Of a stretch of 64,000 nucleotides of DNA, positions 10,301-18,542 are shown one piece after another (position 1 is the stretch's first letter; each line of letters begins with the position of its first letter). The DNA comes from Melioribacteraceae bacterium (GTDB lineage: Bacteria > Bacteroidota > Ignavibacteria > Ignavibacteriales > Melioribacteraceae): positions 1 to 64,000 of the forward strand of contig JAOADJ010000013.1 of assembly GCA_026417375.1 (NCBI GenBank). The letters run 5' to 3'. A program made the position numbers and the translations under genes. The notes below the pieces were generated by a model. It worked only from the letters and a program-made list of their open reading frames with translations, ran no database searches and had not been told where the DNA came from.

Positions 10301-11001
10301 GAGAAGTTGGAACTGGTACTTCAACTGAATTGAAACTTGGTGCTAATACATTCCCATCTAAGAAAACAAACTTTAAAGTATTCAACTTAAGTACTAATAA
10401 ATATATTGAATTCGCATTCATCGAGATAGATGGAAATGATGGAAACTTAACCTCAAATGGAGCAATAAGAGATAGAATTATTTTCTTAGAACCAGATAAA
10501 ACAGGAAAATTAGTTTATACATGGTGGTTCTATTTATATGATACTCCAAGTGAAACTTTAGGTACAAGATTTCCAAAAGCCGGAGATAAAATAGAACTTA
10601 GATTGAAGAAACCATTTTTATCTGCTGATGTTTTCCGTTTTGTAGCTAAAAGCGGAAAAATAGATTTAGACTTAGCTAAACAGGAACTTGAAAAAGTAAA
10701 AGTTGTTCCTAATCCTTATGTTGCATCTGCAATGTGGGAACCAAAGAATCCATATTCAAGCGGACGTGGTCCTCGTTCTTTACATTTTACACATTTACCA
10801 AATAAATGTACTATAAGAATATTTACTGTTAATGGAGAACTTGTTGACGTTATTGAACATGAAAGTCCATTTAACAATGGTACAGCCGAATGGAAAATGT
10901 TAACTAAAGATAACCTGAATGTAGCTTATGGTGTTTATGTTTATCATATTGAAGCACCTGGTATTGGTGAAAAGATAGGTAAGTTCGCAATTATTAAATA
11001 A
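7327..11001 (+). CDS. Large secreted protein with EF-hand-like Asp repeats, fibronectin-like domain and T9SS-type C-terminus
   Basis: This 1224-aa protein starts with a signal peptide (MNKTIKILFALFISLTM). Three clusters of Asp/Asn-rich loops resemble calcium-binding dockerin or thrombospondin-3 motifs: near residue 310 (RIDNDGDSPEQG, then DDNGNGLIDENE), near 437 (RIDNDGDGEE) and at 488-530 (GIDNDNNGAIDEGIDDG). A fibronectin-III-like module follows from about 680 (VTLYWDD to YYYAVVAYDFG). The last 100 residues carry VVPNPYV and AYGVYVYHIEAPG ending KFAIIK, the layout of a FlgD-like or T9SS sorting domain. A strong AGGAG precedes the ATG. Its place between a TonB receptor and a PorV-like gene supports surface export. 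I recognise no enzymatic domain. Confidence 0.7.
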   Translation: MNKTIKILFALFISLTMTANIDAQYKPGKERGDPTKRAKGQMEGNKIRTTVFNFGMSGREGGQYPITVQTPYEWPKNTGQVYLAMLGIFVGGEVVDNKGETQRIIDVYNYRRSPEGKSWNFEPVPGYSKTNPKTKENQVATSVDPDTWPDSWPDRMNDEVDPGWKGAWNGYFGKNIFNADQEMFYRASDDNYSRYVNYFPDETDLTRKGLGILLDVRALAWSQVLVEDALYFLHYVKNDGTKDIKKVGVTLWYADFVGGDGDSQDDISEFDLIQDIAWSRDNDHKAPNFGSNPVGMVGVTFLETPGNAVDRIDNDGDSPEQGNIISADMIVGEIPDNQVDDNGNGLIDENETHIPFGTQVGVTYSDGIAQPISPEWLSKHPRFKFEKNSPIVTQQMIDQASAPTNKWKIWPPLDAFQRGQIHLIKVTSEKLGLPFKDRIDNDGDGEEKSPVVTQAMIMEAAKDAPYYRYRVNDKVVLYNVVASTLGKKYADGIDNDNNGAIDEGIDDGIDVMIDEARDDAFDNDFDWDPIRDDVGLDGVPDTGDPGENDGKPTSGARFGLPGEPKIDVTDVSETDQIGITNADYVPAGGLNINSDAQMWFDFMIPGKFYDPKEVVAGEYDLFVSSGLFPLKSGQTEPISIAILFANGPVPDPNGEYRKNEILRKRVRAQETYNNDYRFANAPVAPNVTAIAGNNKVTLYWDDIAESTFDQYIDAIGGNGRDFEGYKIYRASDPAFQDAEKITNGYGVLQFKTPIAQFDLVNGIKGFDPVGIDGVKYYLGNDTGIKHTFVDTTVQNGFTYYYAVVAYDFGFPAGQIAPSESPIRISLQADGSVKLGQNVVRVKPEAPAAGYVPPTLGKIQLKQGTTSGTVTYEIVDINKIKDGHVYHITFEDTIKVSKRLGQPDTLTTKNWTLRDSTAGVTLINKSKILASDYEQPLTDGFRLKFFNEKRVELDRTVSVWNDPKIVDYRFEKFQATGGFIGEERPNDYRIEFGEVGTGTSTELKLGANTFPSKKTNFKVFNLSTNKYIEFAFIEIDGNDGNLTSNGAIRDRIIFLEPDKTGKLVYTWWFYLYDTPSETLGTRFPKAGDKIELRLKKPFLSADVFRFVAKSGKIDLDLAKQELEKVKVVPNPYVASAMWEPKNPYSSGRGPRSLHFTHLPNKCTIRIFTVNGELVDVIEHESPFNNGTAEWKMLTKDNLNVAYGVYVYHIEAPGIGEKIGKFAIIK

Positions 11002-11034
11002 TGAATATGAACGAGAAAAAAAAGGAATTATAAA

Positions 11035-12060
11035 ATGATAAATAAAAAATTAATAATGGTTTTAATATTGGCTGCTTTTACACTGCAGCCAATACTTGCA
11101 CAAACAGTTACTAAAACCGGAACAACTGCCGCAAAATTTTTAAGTATTGGAGTTGGTGCTCGTGCAAATGCAATGGGGGGTGCTTATAGTTCAGTTGCAA
11201 ATGATGTTTCTGCTATTTACTGGAATCCAGCGGGTATTGCTTCCGTAAATGAAACACAAACATTATTTACATATACCAGAATGTTTGCTGATATTAATAT
11301 TAATTATTTCGGGTTTGTAATTCCAGCGGGTGATTATGGAACTTTTGGTGCAAGTGTAACTGCATTAAATGTTGGTGATATGGAAGTAACAACTGAATTT
11401 TTACCAGATGGAACAGGTGAAAAATTCTCGGCCGGTAGTTATGCTTTTACATTATCTTACGCAAAATATATAACTGAAAATTTTGCTGTTGGTGCGAATG
11501 TAAAATACATAAGAGAATCAATTTATAATTCAAGTGCATCTGGTGTTGCATTTGATATTGGAACAGTATTTATGACTCCATTCTACGGAATTAAATTTGC
11601 TTCAAGTATATCTAACTATGGTTCAAAAATGCAAATGTCTGGTGATGATTTACTGGTTCGTCACGATCCCGATCCACAAAGAGCAGGCAATAATCAAACT
11701 ATTGACGCATATTATAAAACTGATGAATTTGAACTTCCTTTAAGATTACAGGTTGGAATTTCTCGTGATTTTAGAATTCTTGATGAACACCGGTTAACTT
11801 TTGCCATTGATGCAACTCATCCAAATGATAATCATCAGTGGGTTAATGTTGGAGGAGAAATTTCTTTGTTTAATGATTTAGTTTCCTTAAGAGGAGGATA
11901 TAAAACTCTTTTCTTAAAAGATACACAAGAAGGATTGACCTTAGGAGCCGGAATTAAATATGATGGATTAGGCTTCTTTAAAATTGCAGTTGATTATTCA
12001 TATCAACAATTAAAGTTTTTAGACAACATGCACAGTTTTACTATTTTACTAGGCTTTTAA
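11035..12060 (+). CDS. PorV/PorQ-family outer-membrane protein
   Basis: This 341-aa protein has a signal peptide (ending ILAQ), then the family hallmark at residues 34-65: AAKFLSIGVGARANAMGG, then AYSSVANDVSAIYWNPAG. This resembles FadL-type barrels and is diagnostic of the PorV/PorQ/UPF0164 group. The rest alternates like beta-strands and ends HSFTILLGF. PorV is the T9SS shuttle that binds C-terminal sorting signals at the outer membrane. Here the gene sits directly between two genes for large secreted proteins with C-terminal sorting-like domains. A dedicated role for this copy is an inference. Confidence 0.85.
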   Translation: MINKKLIMVLILAAFTLQPILAQTVTKTGTTAAKFLSIGVGARANAMGGAYSSVANDVSAIYWNPAGIASVNETQTLFTYTRMFADININYFGFVIPAGDYGTFGASVTALNVGDMEVTTEFLPDGTGEKFSAGSYAFTLSYAKYITENFAVGANVKYIRESIYNSSASGVAFDIGTVFMTPFYGIKFASSISNYGSKMQMSGDDLLVRHDPDPQRAGNNQTIDAYYKTDEFELPLRLQVGISRDFRILDEHRLTFAIDATHPNDNHQWVNVGGEISLFNDLVSLRGGYKTLFLKDTQEGLTLGAGIKYDGLGFFKIAVDYSYQQLKFLDNMHSFTILLGF

Positions 12061-12130
12061 TTTAAGGTGAAAAATGATAATTTCCACCACAATAAAAAAC
12101 AAAACTAATAACCAACAATATGGAGGCACT

Positions 12131-14023
12131 ATGAAAAAAACTCTATTACTTTTTTCTCTACTTTTGCTAGTCTCCTTTACGTTTGTATCTGCACAGAAAA
12201 AGAAAGTAACTTTTAATGCAGATATGCGTATTGAAGCGCTAAAGGGAACATTTGACCCGGCAAAAGATGTAGTAACTGTACCGGGTGCATTTAACAACTG
12301 GTTAAATGAACCACCAGCTAATACAACTAAAATCATGAAAGATGATGATAAAGATAATATCTATACGTTATCTTATGATTTAGACCCGGGAACTTATGAC
12401 TATAAGTTCAATATTGGTACTGGCTGGGAAGGTAAAGATGAACCTGGTGACAATAGCAAAGTTACTGTAGGAACAACCGATGTAACAATTAACAGATTCT
12501 TCAAAGGAGCTGCTTATACAAAAGTTCCTACACAAGTTACTTTTAACGTTGATATGACTTTACCAATTAAAACCGGCTTCAATCCTGCAAGTGGTAAAGT
12601 ATATGTAGCTGGAAACTTTACAGATTGGGGAACAAGTGCAGTTGAAATGACTGACCCTGATGGTGATAAAGTTTATTCAGTTAAAGTATCAAAAACTGCT
12701 GCTGGTGCAGATATTAAAAGTGGTGACCTTTTAATTTACAAATTTATCTACAGTGCAAATACACCAAGCAACGGTACATGGGAATCAATTAATGAAGGTA
12801 CTGATTACTTTGGTGGTGACAAAAACAGAATTTATGGTGTTGTAGATGGTACAAATACTGTTACACGTTTTTGGAATAACAAAAATCCTAATGTGGAAAT
12901 TAAAGATGGTGTTATTTCTTTCTCTGTAGATATGAGCGTACTTGAAAGATTGAAAGTTTACAACCCAGCAACAGATGTTTTACAAGTAAGAGGTGGATTC
13001 AATGGATGGAGCGATTCTGATAAAGAACGTTCTATTATGCTTCAGGATTTCTTAAGACCAACAGACTGGTTCTTGTTAGTTCAATTCTTAAAAACTGAAG
13101 TTCCATCTACTCAAGAATATAAATATTATGTTGTATTAAAAAATCCTGGAATTTGGACTGATGGTTGGGAAAGACCATTATCAATGGGTGGCGGTAACAG
13201 AACTGTTACCTTCAAAGGATTACCAAATCAAGAAGAACCTAAAGTATATTACGATGATGTTCATCCGGCATTTTATGTTCCGGCAGGAACATCTATCAGC
13301 ATTAAATTCCGTGTTGATATGAAAGATGCATTCGACCCAACAAAAGTTGCTATACCAATGAAAGCTGAAGATAAACTTTATTGGATTGCAGAACAACCAT
13401 TATTTGCAAGAATTATGGGTTGGGTTGATAAAGATGAAATGACAGAATTCGAAATGAAAGATCCTGATGGCGATAAGATTTATGAAGGAACTTTAACAGT
13501 TAAAGGCCCGGCATTCAACGCTTTTGAATATCGTTATGGAATTCAAAGAGCAGCTGATAAATCTTGGAAAATTGAAGAAGCTGGTTTCGGTAAAAATGCT
13601 TATCGTGTAAGATATATTCCTCAAACTGGTGCAAGTAAATTTACTCAACCATATACTGCACCACTCGATAAGTGGACTGACAAAGCTGATAAATCTGATC
13701 AGGTTGAAAAATGGCCATCAGGTTTAAGTGATATTCGTGATCTTGAATTTGGTTTACCAACCAACTATTCTCTTGAACAAAATTATCCAAATCCATTTAA
13801 TCCAACTACTTCAATCAGATTTGCAATTCCAAAAGATGAAATGGTTAGCTTGAAAGTGTTCAACGTTTTAGGACAAGAAGTTGCAACATTAGTTAATCAA
13901 AATTTAAAAGCTGGTTCTTATGCATTTGATTTTGATGCAAGAAAATTAACTAGTGGTGTTTATTTCTATACAATTCAAGCTGGTAAATTTAACGAAACAA
14001 GAAAAATGTTACTCTTGAAATAA
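12131..14023 (+). CDS. T9SS-sorted secreted protein with four tandem glycogen/starch-binding-like (E-set) repeats
   Basis: The protein is 630 aa from the ATG at 12131, which follows TATGGAGGCACT. An in-frame ATG at 12074 would bury the signal peptide (MKKTLLLFSLLLLVSF). Four repeats open with a VTFNVDM-type strand at about residues 26, 136, 262 and 390. The first three continue with (F/Y)(D/N)PA, then VPGAFNNW, VAGNFTDW or VRGGFNGW, the signature of CBM20/48- or AMPK-beta-like sandwiches. The second and fourth also carry MTDPDGDKVY and MKDPDGDKIY. The last 80 residues are a canonical T9SS type A sorting domain: SLEQNYPNPFNPTTSI, LKVFNVLGQEVATLV, LTSGVYFYTI, ending KMLLLK. No catalytic domain is visible, so a surface glycan-binding or structural role is an inference. 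Confidence 0.8.
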   Translation: MKKTLLLFSLLLLVSFTFVSAQKKKVTFNADMRIEALKGTFDPAKDVVTVPGAFNNWLNEPPANTTKIMKDDDKDNIYTLSYDLDPGTYDYKFNIGTGWEGKDEPGDNSKVTVGTTDVTINRFFKGAAYTKVPTQVTFNVDMTLPIKTGFNPASGKVYVAGNFTDWGTSAVEMTDPDGDKVYSVKVSKTAAGADIKSGDLLIYKFIYSANTPSNGTWESINEGTDYFGGDKNRIYGVVDGTNTVTRFWNNKNPNVEIKDGVISFSVDMSVLERLKVYNPATDVLQVRGGFNGWSDSDKERSIMLQDFLRPTDWFLLVQFLKTEVPSTQEYKYYVVLKNPGIWTDGWERPLSMGGGNRTVTFKGLPNQEEPKVYYDDVHPAFYVPAGTSISIKFRVDMKDAFDPTKVAIPMKAEDKLYWIAEQPLFARIMGWVDKDEMTEFEMKDPDGDKIYEGTLTVKGPAFNAFEYRYGIQRAADKSWKIEEAGFGKNAYRVRYIPQTGASKFTQPYTAPLDKWTDKADKSDQVEKWPSGLSDIRDLEFGLPTNYSLEQNYPNPFNPTTSIRFAIPKDEMVSLKVFNVLGQEVATLVNQNLKAGSYAFDFDARKLTSGVYFYTIQAGKFNETRKMLLLK

Positions 14024-14046
14024 AGTAGTAAACATTTAAAAAAAAG

Positions 14047-14084
14047 AAAAAGTCAGTCTTATTTTTAATAGGACTGACTTTTTT
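14047..14084. terminator. Bidirectional Rho-independent terminator
   Basis: AAAAAGTCAGTC (14047-14058) pairs with GACTGACTTTTT (14072-14083). The stem extends inward through a T-G wobble and TATT/AATA to about 17 bp with a TTT loop. Runs of A on the left and T on the right make it work on both strands. It sits between the convergent T9SS-protein and aldolase genes. Confidence 0.9.
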
Positions 14085-14104
14085 ATTTTAAATAAAAAAA
14101 TAAA

Positions 14105-15097
14105 TTAAGCTTTTCCAGCACTTCCTAAAACGTTAATAATTTTGTGTTTGTAAAGTTCTTTCAATGCATCGCGTGCAGGACCTAAATATTTACGTGGGTC
14201 AAATTCAGCAGGATTTTCGTTAAATACTTTTCTAATTGCAGCAGTCATTGCTAAACGACCATCAGAATCAATATTAACTTTGCAAACAGCAGAAGCAGCG
14301 GCTCTTCTTAATTGTTCTTCCGGAATTCCTACGGCATCTTTTAATTTTCCACCATTTGAATTAATTATTTTTACTAATTCAACAGGAACAGAAGAAGCAC
14401 CATGTAATACAATTGGAAAACCGGGAATTCTTTTTTCAATTTCTTCTAATATATCAAAACGTAAAGGTGGTGGAACTAAAATTCCATCTTCAGTTCTTGT
14501 GCATTGATCGGGAGTGAATTTATTTGCTCCGTGTGAAGTTCCAATTGAAATTGCTAATGAGTCAACGCCGGTTTTTTTTACAAAGTCTTCAACTTCTTCT
14601 GGTTTGGTATAATGTGAAACCTCACTTGAAACTTCATCTTCAATTCCTGCCAAAACTCCAAGTTCACCTTCAACAGTAACATCATATTTATGAGCGTATT
14701 CAACTACCTGAGCGGTTAGTTCAACATTTTTTTCGTAAGGATGATGTGAGCCATCAATCATTACAGAAGAAAAACCTGATTCAATACATGATTTACAAAG
14801 TTCAAATGTGTCACCATGATCTAAATGCAACACAATCGGAATATCGTAACCAAGTTCATGAGCATATTCAACAGCACCTTTTGCTAAATGGCGTAACAAT
14901 GTTTGATTTGCATATTTTCTTGCACCACTTGAAACTTGTAAAATAACCGGAGATTTTGTTTCAACACAGGCACCTATAATAGCTTGAAGTTGTTCGAGAT
15001 TATTAAAATTAAAAGCTGGAATTGCATATCCACCTTTAACTGCTTTTGCAAAAAGTTCTTTTGAGTTTACCAACCCAAGTTCTTTGTAGCTTAACAT
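14105..15097 (-). CDS. fba: Class II fructose-1,6-bisphosphate aldolase
   Basis: This 330-aa enzyme cleaves fructose-1,6-bisphosphate to dihydroxyacetone phosphate and glyceraldehyde-3-phosphate, or runs in reverse in gluconeogenesis. Class II, zinc-dependent features are PAFNFNNLEQLQAII, VLHLDHGD (zinc-ligand His region), SVMIDGSHHPYEKNV, VEGELGVLAGIED with a metal-ligand Glu, SIGTSHGANKF and VLHGASSVP. The length suits the longer class II subgroup. A sigma-70-like promoter is visible upstream and a shared terminator downstream, so it is probably monocistronic. Confidence 0.95.
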   Translation of the reverse strand: MLSYKELGLVNSKELFAKAVKGGYAIPAFNFNNLEQLQAIIGACVETKSPVILQVSSGARKYANQTLLRHLAKGAVEYAHELGYDIPIVLHLDHGDTFELCKSCIESGFSSVMIDGSHHPYEKNVELTAQVVEYAHKYDVTVEGELGVLAGIEDEVSSEVSHYTKPEEVEDFVKKTGVDSLAISIGTSHGANKFTPDQCTRTEDGILVPPPLRFDILEEIEKRIPGFPIVLHGASSVPVELVKIINSNGGKLKDAVGIPEEQLRRAAASAVCKVNIDSDGRLAMTAAIRKVFNENPAEFDPRKYLGPARDALKELYKHKIINVLGSAGKA

Positions 15098-15141
15098 ATT
15101 TCACCTTTCATTAGTTAAAGAAATTCATAATTAGCATCTGT

Positions 15142-15170
15142 ATTATAAAAAAAATATTAACCCTATTCAA
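15142..15170 (-). promoter_or_regulatory. Sigma-70-like promoter of the aldolase gene
   Basis: Reading the minus strand, TTGAAT (15165-15170) is followed by a 17-base spacer and a perfect TATAAT (15142-15147). Transcription would start near 15135, leaving a 5' untranslated region of about 38 bases containing the GAAAGGTG Shine-Dalgarno. Confidence 0.5.
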
Positions 15171-15189
15171 AAATTGAAAAATTAAATTT

Positions 15190-16119
15190 CTAAAAAACCC
15201 TTATATGAAAATCAGTCAGAAACTTAATTTCCTGATGAAGCATTTCTACATGTAAAGGAGTTTTACCAATGAATTCACCATCGGCTTCAATAAAGCACTC
15301 TTTGTTTGATTCAATTTTTATTTGCTTAGAGTGAAAATAATTTATCATAGGATGATCGATTTTTTCACATTTCCTTAAGTTGAAAAAGTTTTTTAAATAA
15401 TCATAAATTGAAACTTCTCCAATTAATGTAACAGAAATTTTTCCATCATTAACTTTAGCATGTGGAGCAATTCCTAAACCGCTACCAAAATATTTTGCAT
15501 TAGCAAAAGTTACGAGTAATGTATTCCCTTCATAAAATTCTTCATCTGTAAATAATCTTATTTTTTTTTGTTTGTATTTAAGAAAAGATTTTATAGTTGC
15601 AGAAAAGAATGAAATGTTCGGTCCATATTTTTTATTCCCTTCGTTAACACGTTTTGCAACTTCGGCATCTAAACCAACACCTGCTATGTTAATGAAGTAT
15701 GTTGTTGAATCTTTGTCTTCCAAATTTTTGTGTTCTATTTTTCCAACATCAATTTCAACAAATTTATTTTCGCTTATTAAATTACTTAAGAATGAAATTT
15801 TATGAGATAGTTTTAATGTTCTTGCGAAATCATTTCCACTTCCTAGAGGAAGCAAACCTACAATTAAATTTTCTCTTTCTTCTTTCGGAATTTTCATTAT
15901 TCCATTTATTACTTCGTGGATTGTACCATCTCCACCAACCGCAATTAAATAATCTGATTTCGACTTTACAATTTTTTCAGCTAAATCTTCTGCGGCTTTC
16001 GGTGTTTTAGTTATAAAATATTCGGTTAAAAAATTTTTTGAAAAATACTTTTCAGCTTCGTATTGAATTAATCTTTTTCTTAAATGTTTTCCATGAATTA
16101 TAAAAGAAATTCTTTTCAA
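15190..16119 (-). CDS. Diacylglycerol kinase-family lipid kinase (YegS/BmrU type)
   Basis: This 309-aa protein has the DAGK catalytic signature VGGDGTIHEVINGI near residue 78 and LLPLGSGNDFARTL near 107. The C-terminal lobe carries FGSGLGIAPHAKVNDGKISV and ends with an FIEADGE-type motif. The family phosphorylates diacylglycerol, undecaprenol or sphingoid-type lipids with ATP; which one cannot be read from sequence. The start codon overlaps the stop of the upstream zinc-ribbon gene by 4 bases, implying translational coupling. A second family member lies at 28023. Confidence 0.88.
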   Translation of the reverse strand: MKRISFIIHGKHLRKRLIQYEAEKYFSKNFLTEYFITKTPKAAEDLAEKIVKSKSDYLIAVGGDGTIHEVINGIMKIPKEERENLIVGLLPLGSGNDFARTLKLSHKISFLSNLISENKFVEIDVGKIEHKNLEDKDSTTYFINIAGVGLDAEVAKRVNEGNKKYGPNISFFSATIKSFLKYKQKKIRLFTDEEFYEGNTLLVTFANAKYFGSGLGIAPHAKVNDGKISVTLIGEVSIYDYLKNFFNLRKCEKIDHPMINYFHSKQIKIESNKECFIEADGEFIGKTPLHVEMLHQEIKFLTDFHIRVF

Positions 16120-16304
16120 GATTTTTTCTCTTTGTTGTTATTATTAATTAAGATTGGATTTATTTCATAAAATATATTTCCACATGATTGACACAAATAG
16201 ATAAGTTTTTCAGCCGTAGTATTTTTATAGTCTATTAATATTGCTGTTTTAATTTTACAATTAGGACAAATAGTATCACATAATATTTTGTTTTTTTCTT
16301 CCAC
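16116..16304 (-). CDS. Small zinc-ribbon protein (62 aa)
   Basis: The protein carries two CxxC knuckles, CPNC near residue 13 and CQSC near residue 38, about 20 residues apart. This is the classic zinc-ribbon spacing. It overlaps the lipid kinase start by 4 bases, and the reading frame is otherwise clean, which supports a real gene. It does not match a named family that I recognise. It may help regulate or bind the kinase, but that is only a context inference. Confidence 0.6.
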   Translation of the reverse strand: MEEKNKILCDTICPNCKIKTAILIDYKNTTAEKLIYLCQSCGNIFYEINPILINNNNKEKKS

Positions 16305-16365
16305 AACACATAATTAATTATTTTTGGTCAGAAATTTAATAAAACTAATCAATTCAAAATATTAT

Positions 16366-16373
16366 TAATTTTG
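16366..16373 (+). promoter_or_regulatory. Candidate -7 element (TAnnTTTG) before the acyl-CoA synthetase
   Basis: TAATTTTG matches the Bacteroidota -7 consensus TAnnTTTG exactly and lies 27 bases before the ATG at 16401. No matching -33 TTTG is at the usual distance, so support is moderate. Confidence 0.35.
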
Positions 16374-16400
16374 TTTCATAAACAAAAATTTGAGAAAGAA

Positions 16401-18470
16401 ATGAATATCGAAAAATTTTTTTATCCAAAATCTATTTGTGTTGCAGGTGCTTCAACAAAAGAAAAAAGTATCGGATATGAATTATTAAAAACAATTCGAA
16501 TTTATAATTATACAGGAAAAGTTTTTCCTGTTAATCCAAAAGCAAATGAAATTCTTGGTTACAAATGTTTTAACTCAATCGAAGAAATAAAAGAAGAAAT
16601 CGATTTAGCAATTGTAGTTGTTCCAAAACAATTTGCAGAAGAAACAATTGAACAACTACTAAAGAAAAATGTTAACGCAATTATTTTAATAACAGCAGGA
16701 TTTAAAGAAATCGGAAAAGAAGGAGAAGAAATTGAGAAAAGAATTTTAAACAAAATTAAAAATGCTGGTGCAAGATTAGTTGGGCCAAACTGTATGGGAG
16801 TAATTAATACAATTGAAAGTATTAAACTTAATGCAACATTTGTAGCTGAAAAACCGGAAAAAGGTGCAACAGGATTTTTATCCCAAAGCGGAGCATTAGG
16901 TGCGGCGGTTTTAAATTCATTGAGAGAAACTGATATAAAATTTGCTCATTTTATAAGTGTTGGAAATAAAGCTGATATAAATGAAAATGACATTTTACAC
17001 TTTTGGGAAATTGATGAAAATATTAGAACGATTACATTTTATTTAGAAAGTTTTGTTGATGGAGAAAATTTTTTAAAGGCATTTATTAAAAATGAAATTA
17101 ATAAACCCACCATTGTTCTTAAAGCCGGAAGAACAAAAAGTGGTATGAAAGCTGCATCTTCACACACCGGAGCTTTAAGTAGCGAAGATAAAATTGTTAA
17201 TGCACTTTTAAAGCAATTTGGAATTATAAGAGTTGATGATTTAAATGAACTGTTTAATACAGCAAAAGGTTTTGAAAACTTTCCATTACCAAAAGGAAGT
17301 AGAATTGCTGTTGTTACAAATGCTGGTGGACCTGCAATTCTTGCTGTAGATGCATTAGAAAAAGAGGGACTTACATTAGCAGAGTTATCAAATGAAACAA
17401 AGGTAAAATTAAAAGAAATTGTTCATCCTGAAGGTAGTGTCGAAAACCCAATAGATCTTTTACCGGGTGGAAATGCTGAAACTTATAAAAGAGTAAATGA
17501 AATTGTTTCATTAGATGAAAATGTAGATTCAATAATTTCAATTTTTGTTGAACCAGTTATGGTTGAGCCATTCAGTGTTATTGAGAGTGTCTATTCTATA
17601 AATTCTGAAAAACCAATTTACCAGGTTGTTATGCCATTACCGGAATTTTGGGATAAATACAGAAAAGAATCTCAAAAAAAATTACCACTCTTTAGAAATC
17701 CTGAAGATCCTTCAAAAGTAATTTCAAATATTTTGTTTTATACAAAAACAAAAATGAAATTAATTAAAAGCCAAGATGAATATCTGAAAAAACTTAATTT
17801 TCAAGAAAAGAAAAATATTTATGCAAATGGTTATTTAACTCAAAACGAAATAATTGAAATAGCAAATAATTATAATTTGCCGTTAGTATTTAGCAAAATT
17901 GTTTTACCTGATGAAATACAAGATATTGAATTAAATAAATTCCCTTTAGTTATAAAAGGATTAAATAAAAGTATAATTCATAAATCTGAAATTGATGCAA
18001 TTAAACTTAACATAAAAACAAAAGATGAATTAATCAGAGCTTCTGAAGAAATAAAATCAAATTTTGCAAGAACCGGAATTGTAGTTGAAGAATTTTTAAT
18101 CCAAGAATTTATAAAACCAAAGTTAGAGCTTTTGATTGGTGGTTTTTATGATAACTCTTTCGGCCCAATAATTATGTTTGGAAGTGGTGGAAAATATGTT
18201 GAAATATTTGATGACACTTCAATAAAATCATGTTATTTAAGTTTAGAAGATATTGATGAAATGATTGATGAAACTAAAGTCGGAAAAATATTAAAAGGTG
18301 TTCGTGGCGAAAAACAAGCTAATTTAAATGAGCTTAAAAAAATTATTAACAACGCATCAAAATTATTATTAGAAAATTCTTCTTTTAAAGAATTTGATAT
18401 TAATCCATTAATTCTTTCGGAAGAAGGTAATTTTTATATCGTTGATTTTAGAATACGTAACGAAGCCTGA
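16401..18470 (+). CDS. ADP-forming acetate/acyl-CoA synthetase (fused alpha-beta subunits)
   Basis: The protein is 689 aa from the ATG at 16401, preceded by TGAGAAAGAA. An in-frame TTG at 16371 is less likely. The N-terminal CoA-binding Rossmann domain shows KSICVAGASTKEKSIGYEL and VGPNCMGVINT. The succinyl-CoA-synthetase-like middle has GFLSQSGALGAAV and the phospho-His segment SSHTGALSSED. The C-terminal ATP-grasp region includes FPLVIKG, KSEIDAIKLN and FDINPLIL. The enzyme interconverts an acyl-CoA plus ADP and phosphate with the free acid plus ATP, so it can conserve energy in fermentation. Acyl specificity is unknown. Confidence 0.85.
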   Translation: MNIEKFFYPKSICVAGASTKEKSIGYELLKTIRIYNYTGKVFPVNPKANEILGYKCFNSIEEIKEEIDLAIVVVPKQFAEETIEQLLKKNVNAIILITAGFKEIGKEGEEIEKRILNKIKNAGARLVGPNCMGVINTIESIKLNATFVAEKPEKGATGFLSQSGALGAAVLNSLRETDIKFAHFISVGNKADINENDILHFWEIDENIRTITFYLESFVDGENFLKAFIKNEINKPTIVLKAGRTKSGMKAASSHTGALSSEDKIVNALLKQFGIIRVDDLNELFNTAKGFENFPLPKGSRIAVVTNAGGPAILAVDALEKEGLTLAELSNETKVKLKEIVHPEGSVENPIDLLPGGNAETYKRVNEIVSLDENVDSIISIFVEPVMVEPFSVIESVYSINSEKPIYQVVMPLPEFWDKYRKESQKKLPLFRNPEDPSKVISNILFYTKTKMKLIKSQDEYLKKLNFQEKKNIYANGYLTQNEIIEIANNYNLPLVFSKIVLPDEIQDIELNKFPLVIKGLNKSIIHKSEIDAIKLNIKTKDELIRASEEIKSNFARTGIVVEEFLIQEFIKPKLELLIGGFYDNSFGPIIMFGSGGKYVEIFDDTSIKSCYLSLEDIDEMIDETKVGKILKGVRGEKQANLNELKKIINNASKLLLENSSFKEFDINPLILSEEGNFYIVDFRIRNEA

Positions 18471-18542
18471 AAAGTTTTTTATTGCATTTAAAACTTTTGA
18501 CCGATAACTTATTATAAGATTTTTAGTTTAGGAGATAAAATT

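Noticed and set aside
12074-12130. Upstream ATG extending the T9SS protein by 19 residues
   Set aside because: The extension is hydrophilic and would bury the signal peptide; a strong GGAGG precedes the ATG at 12131.
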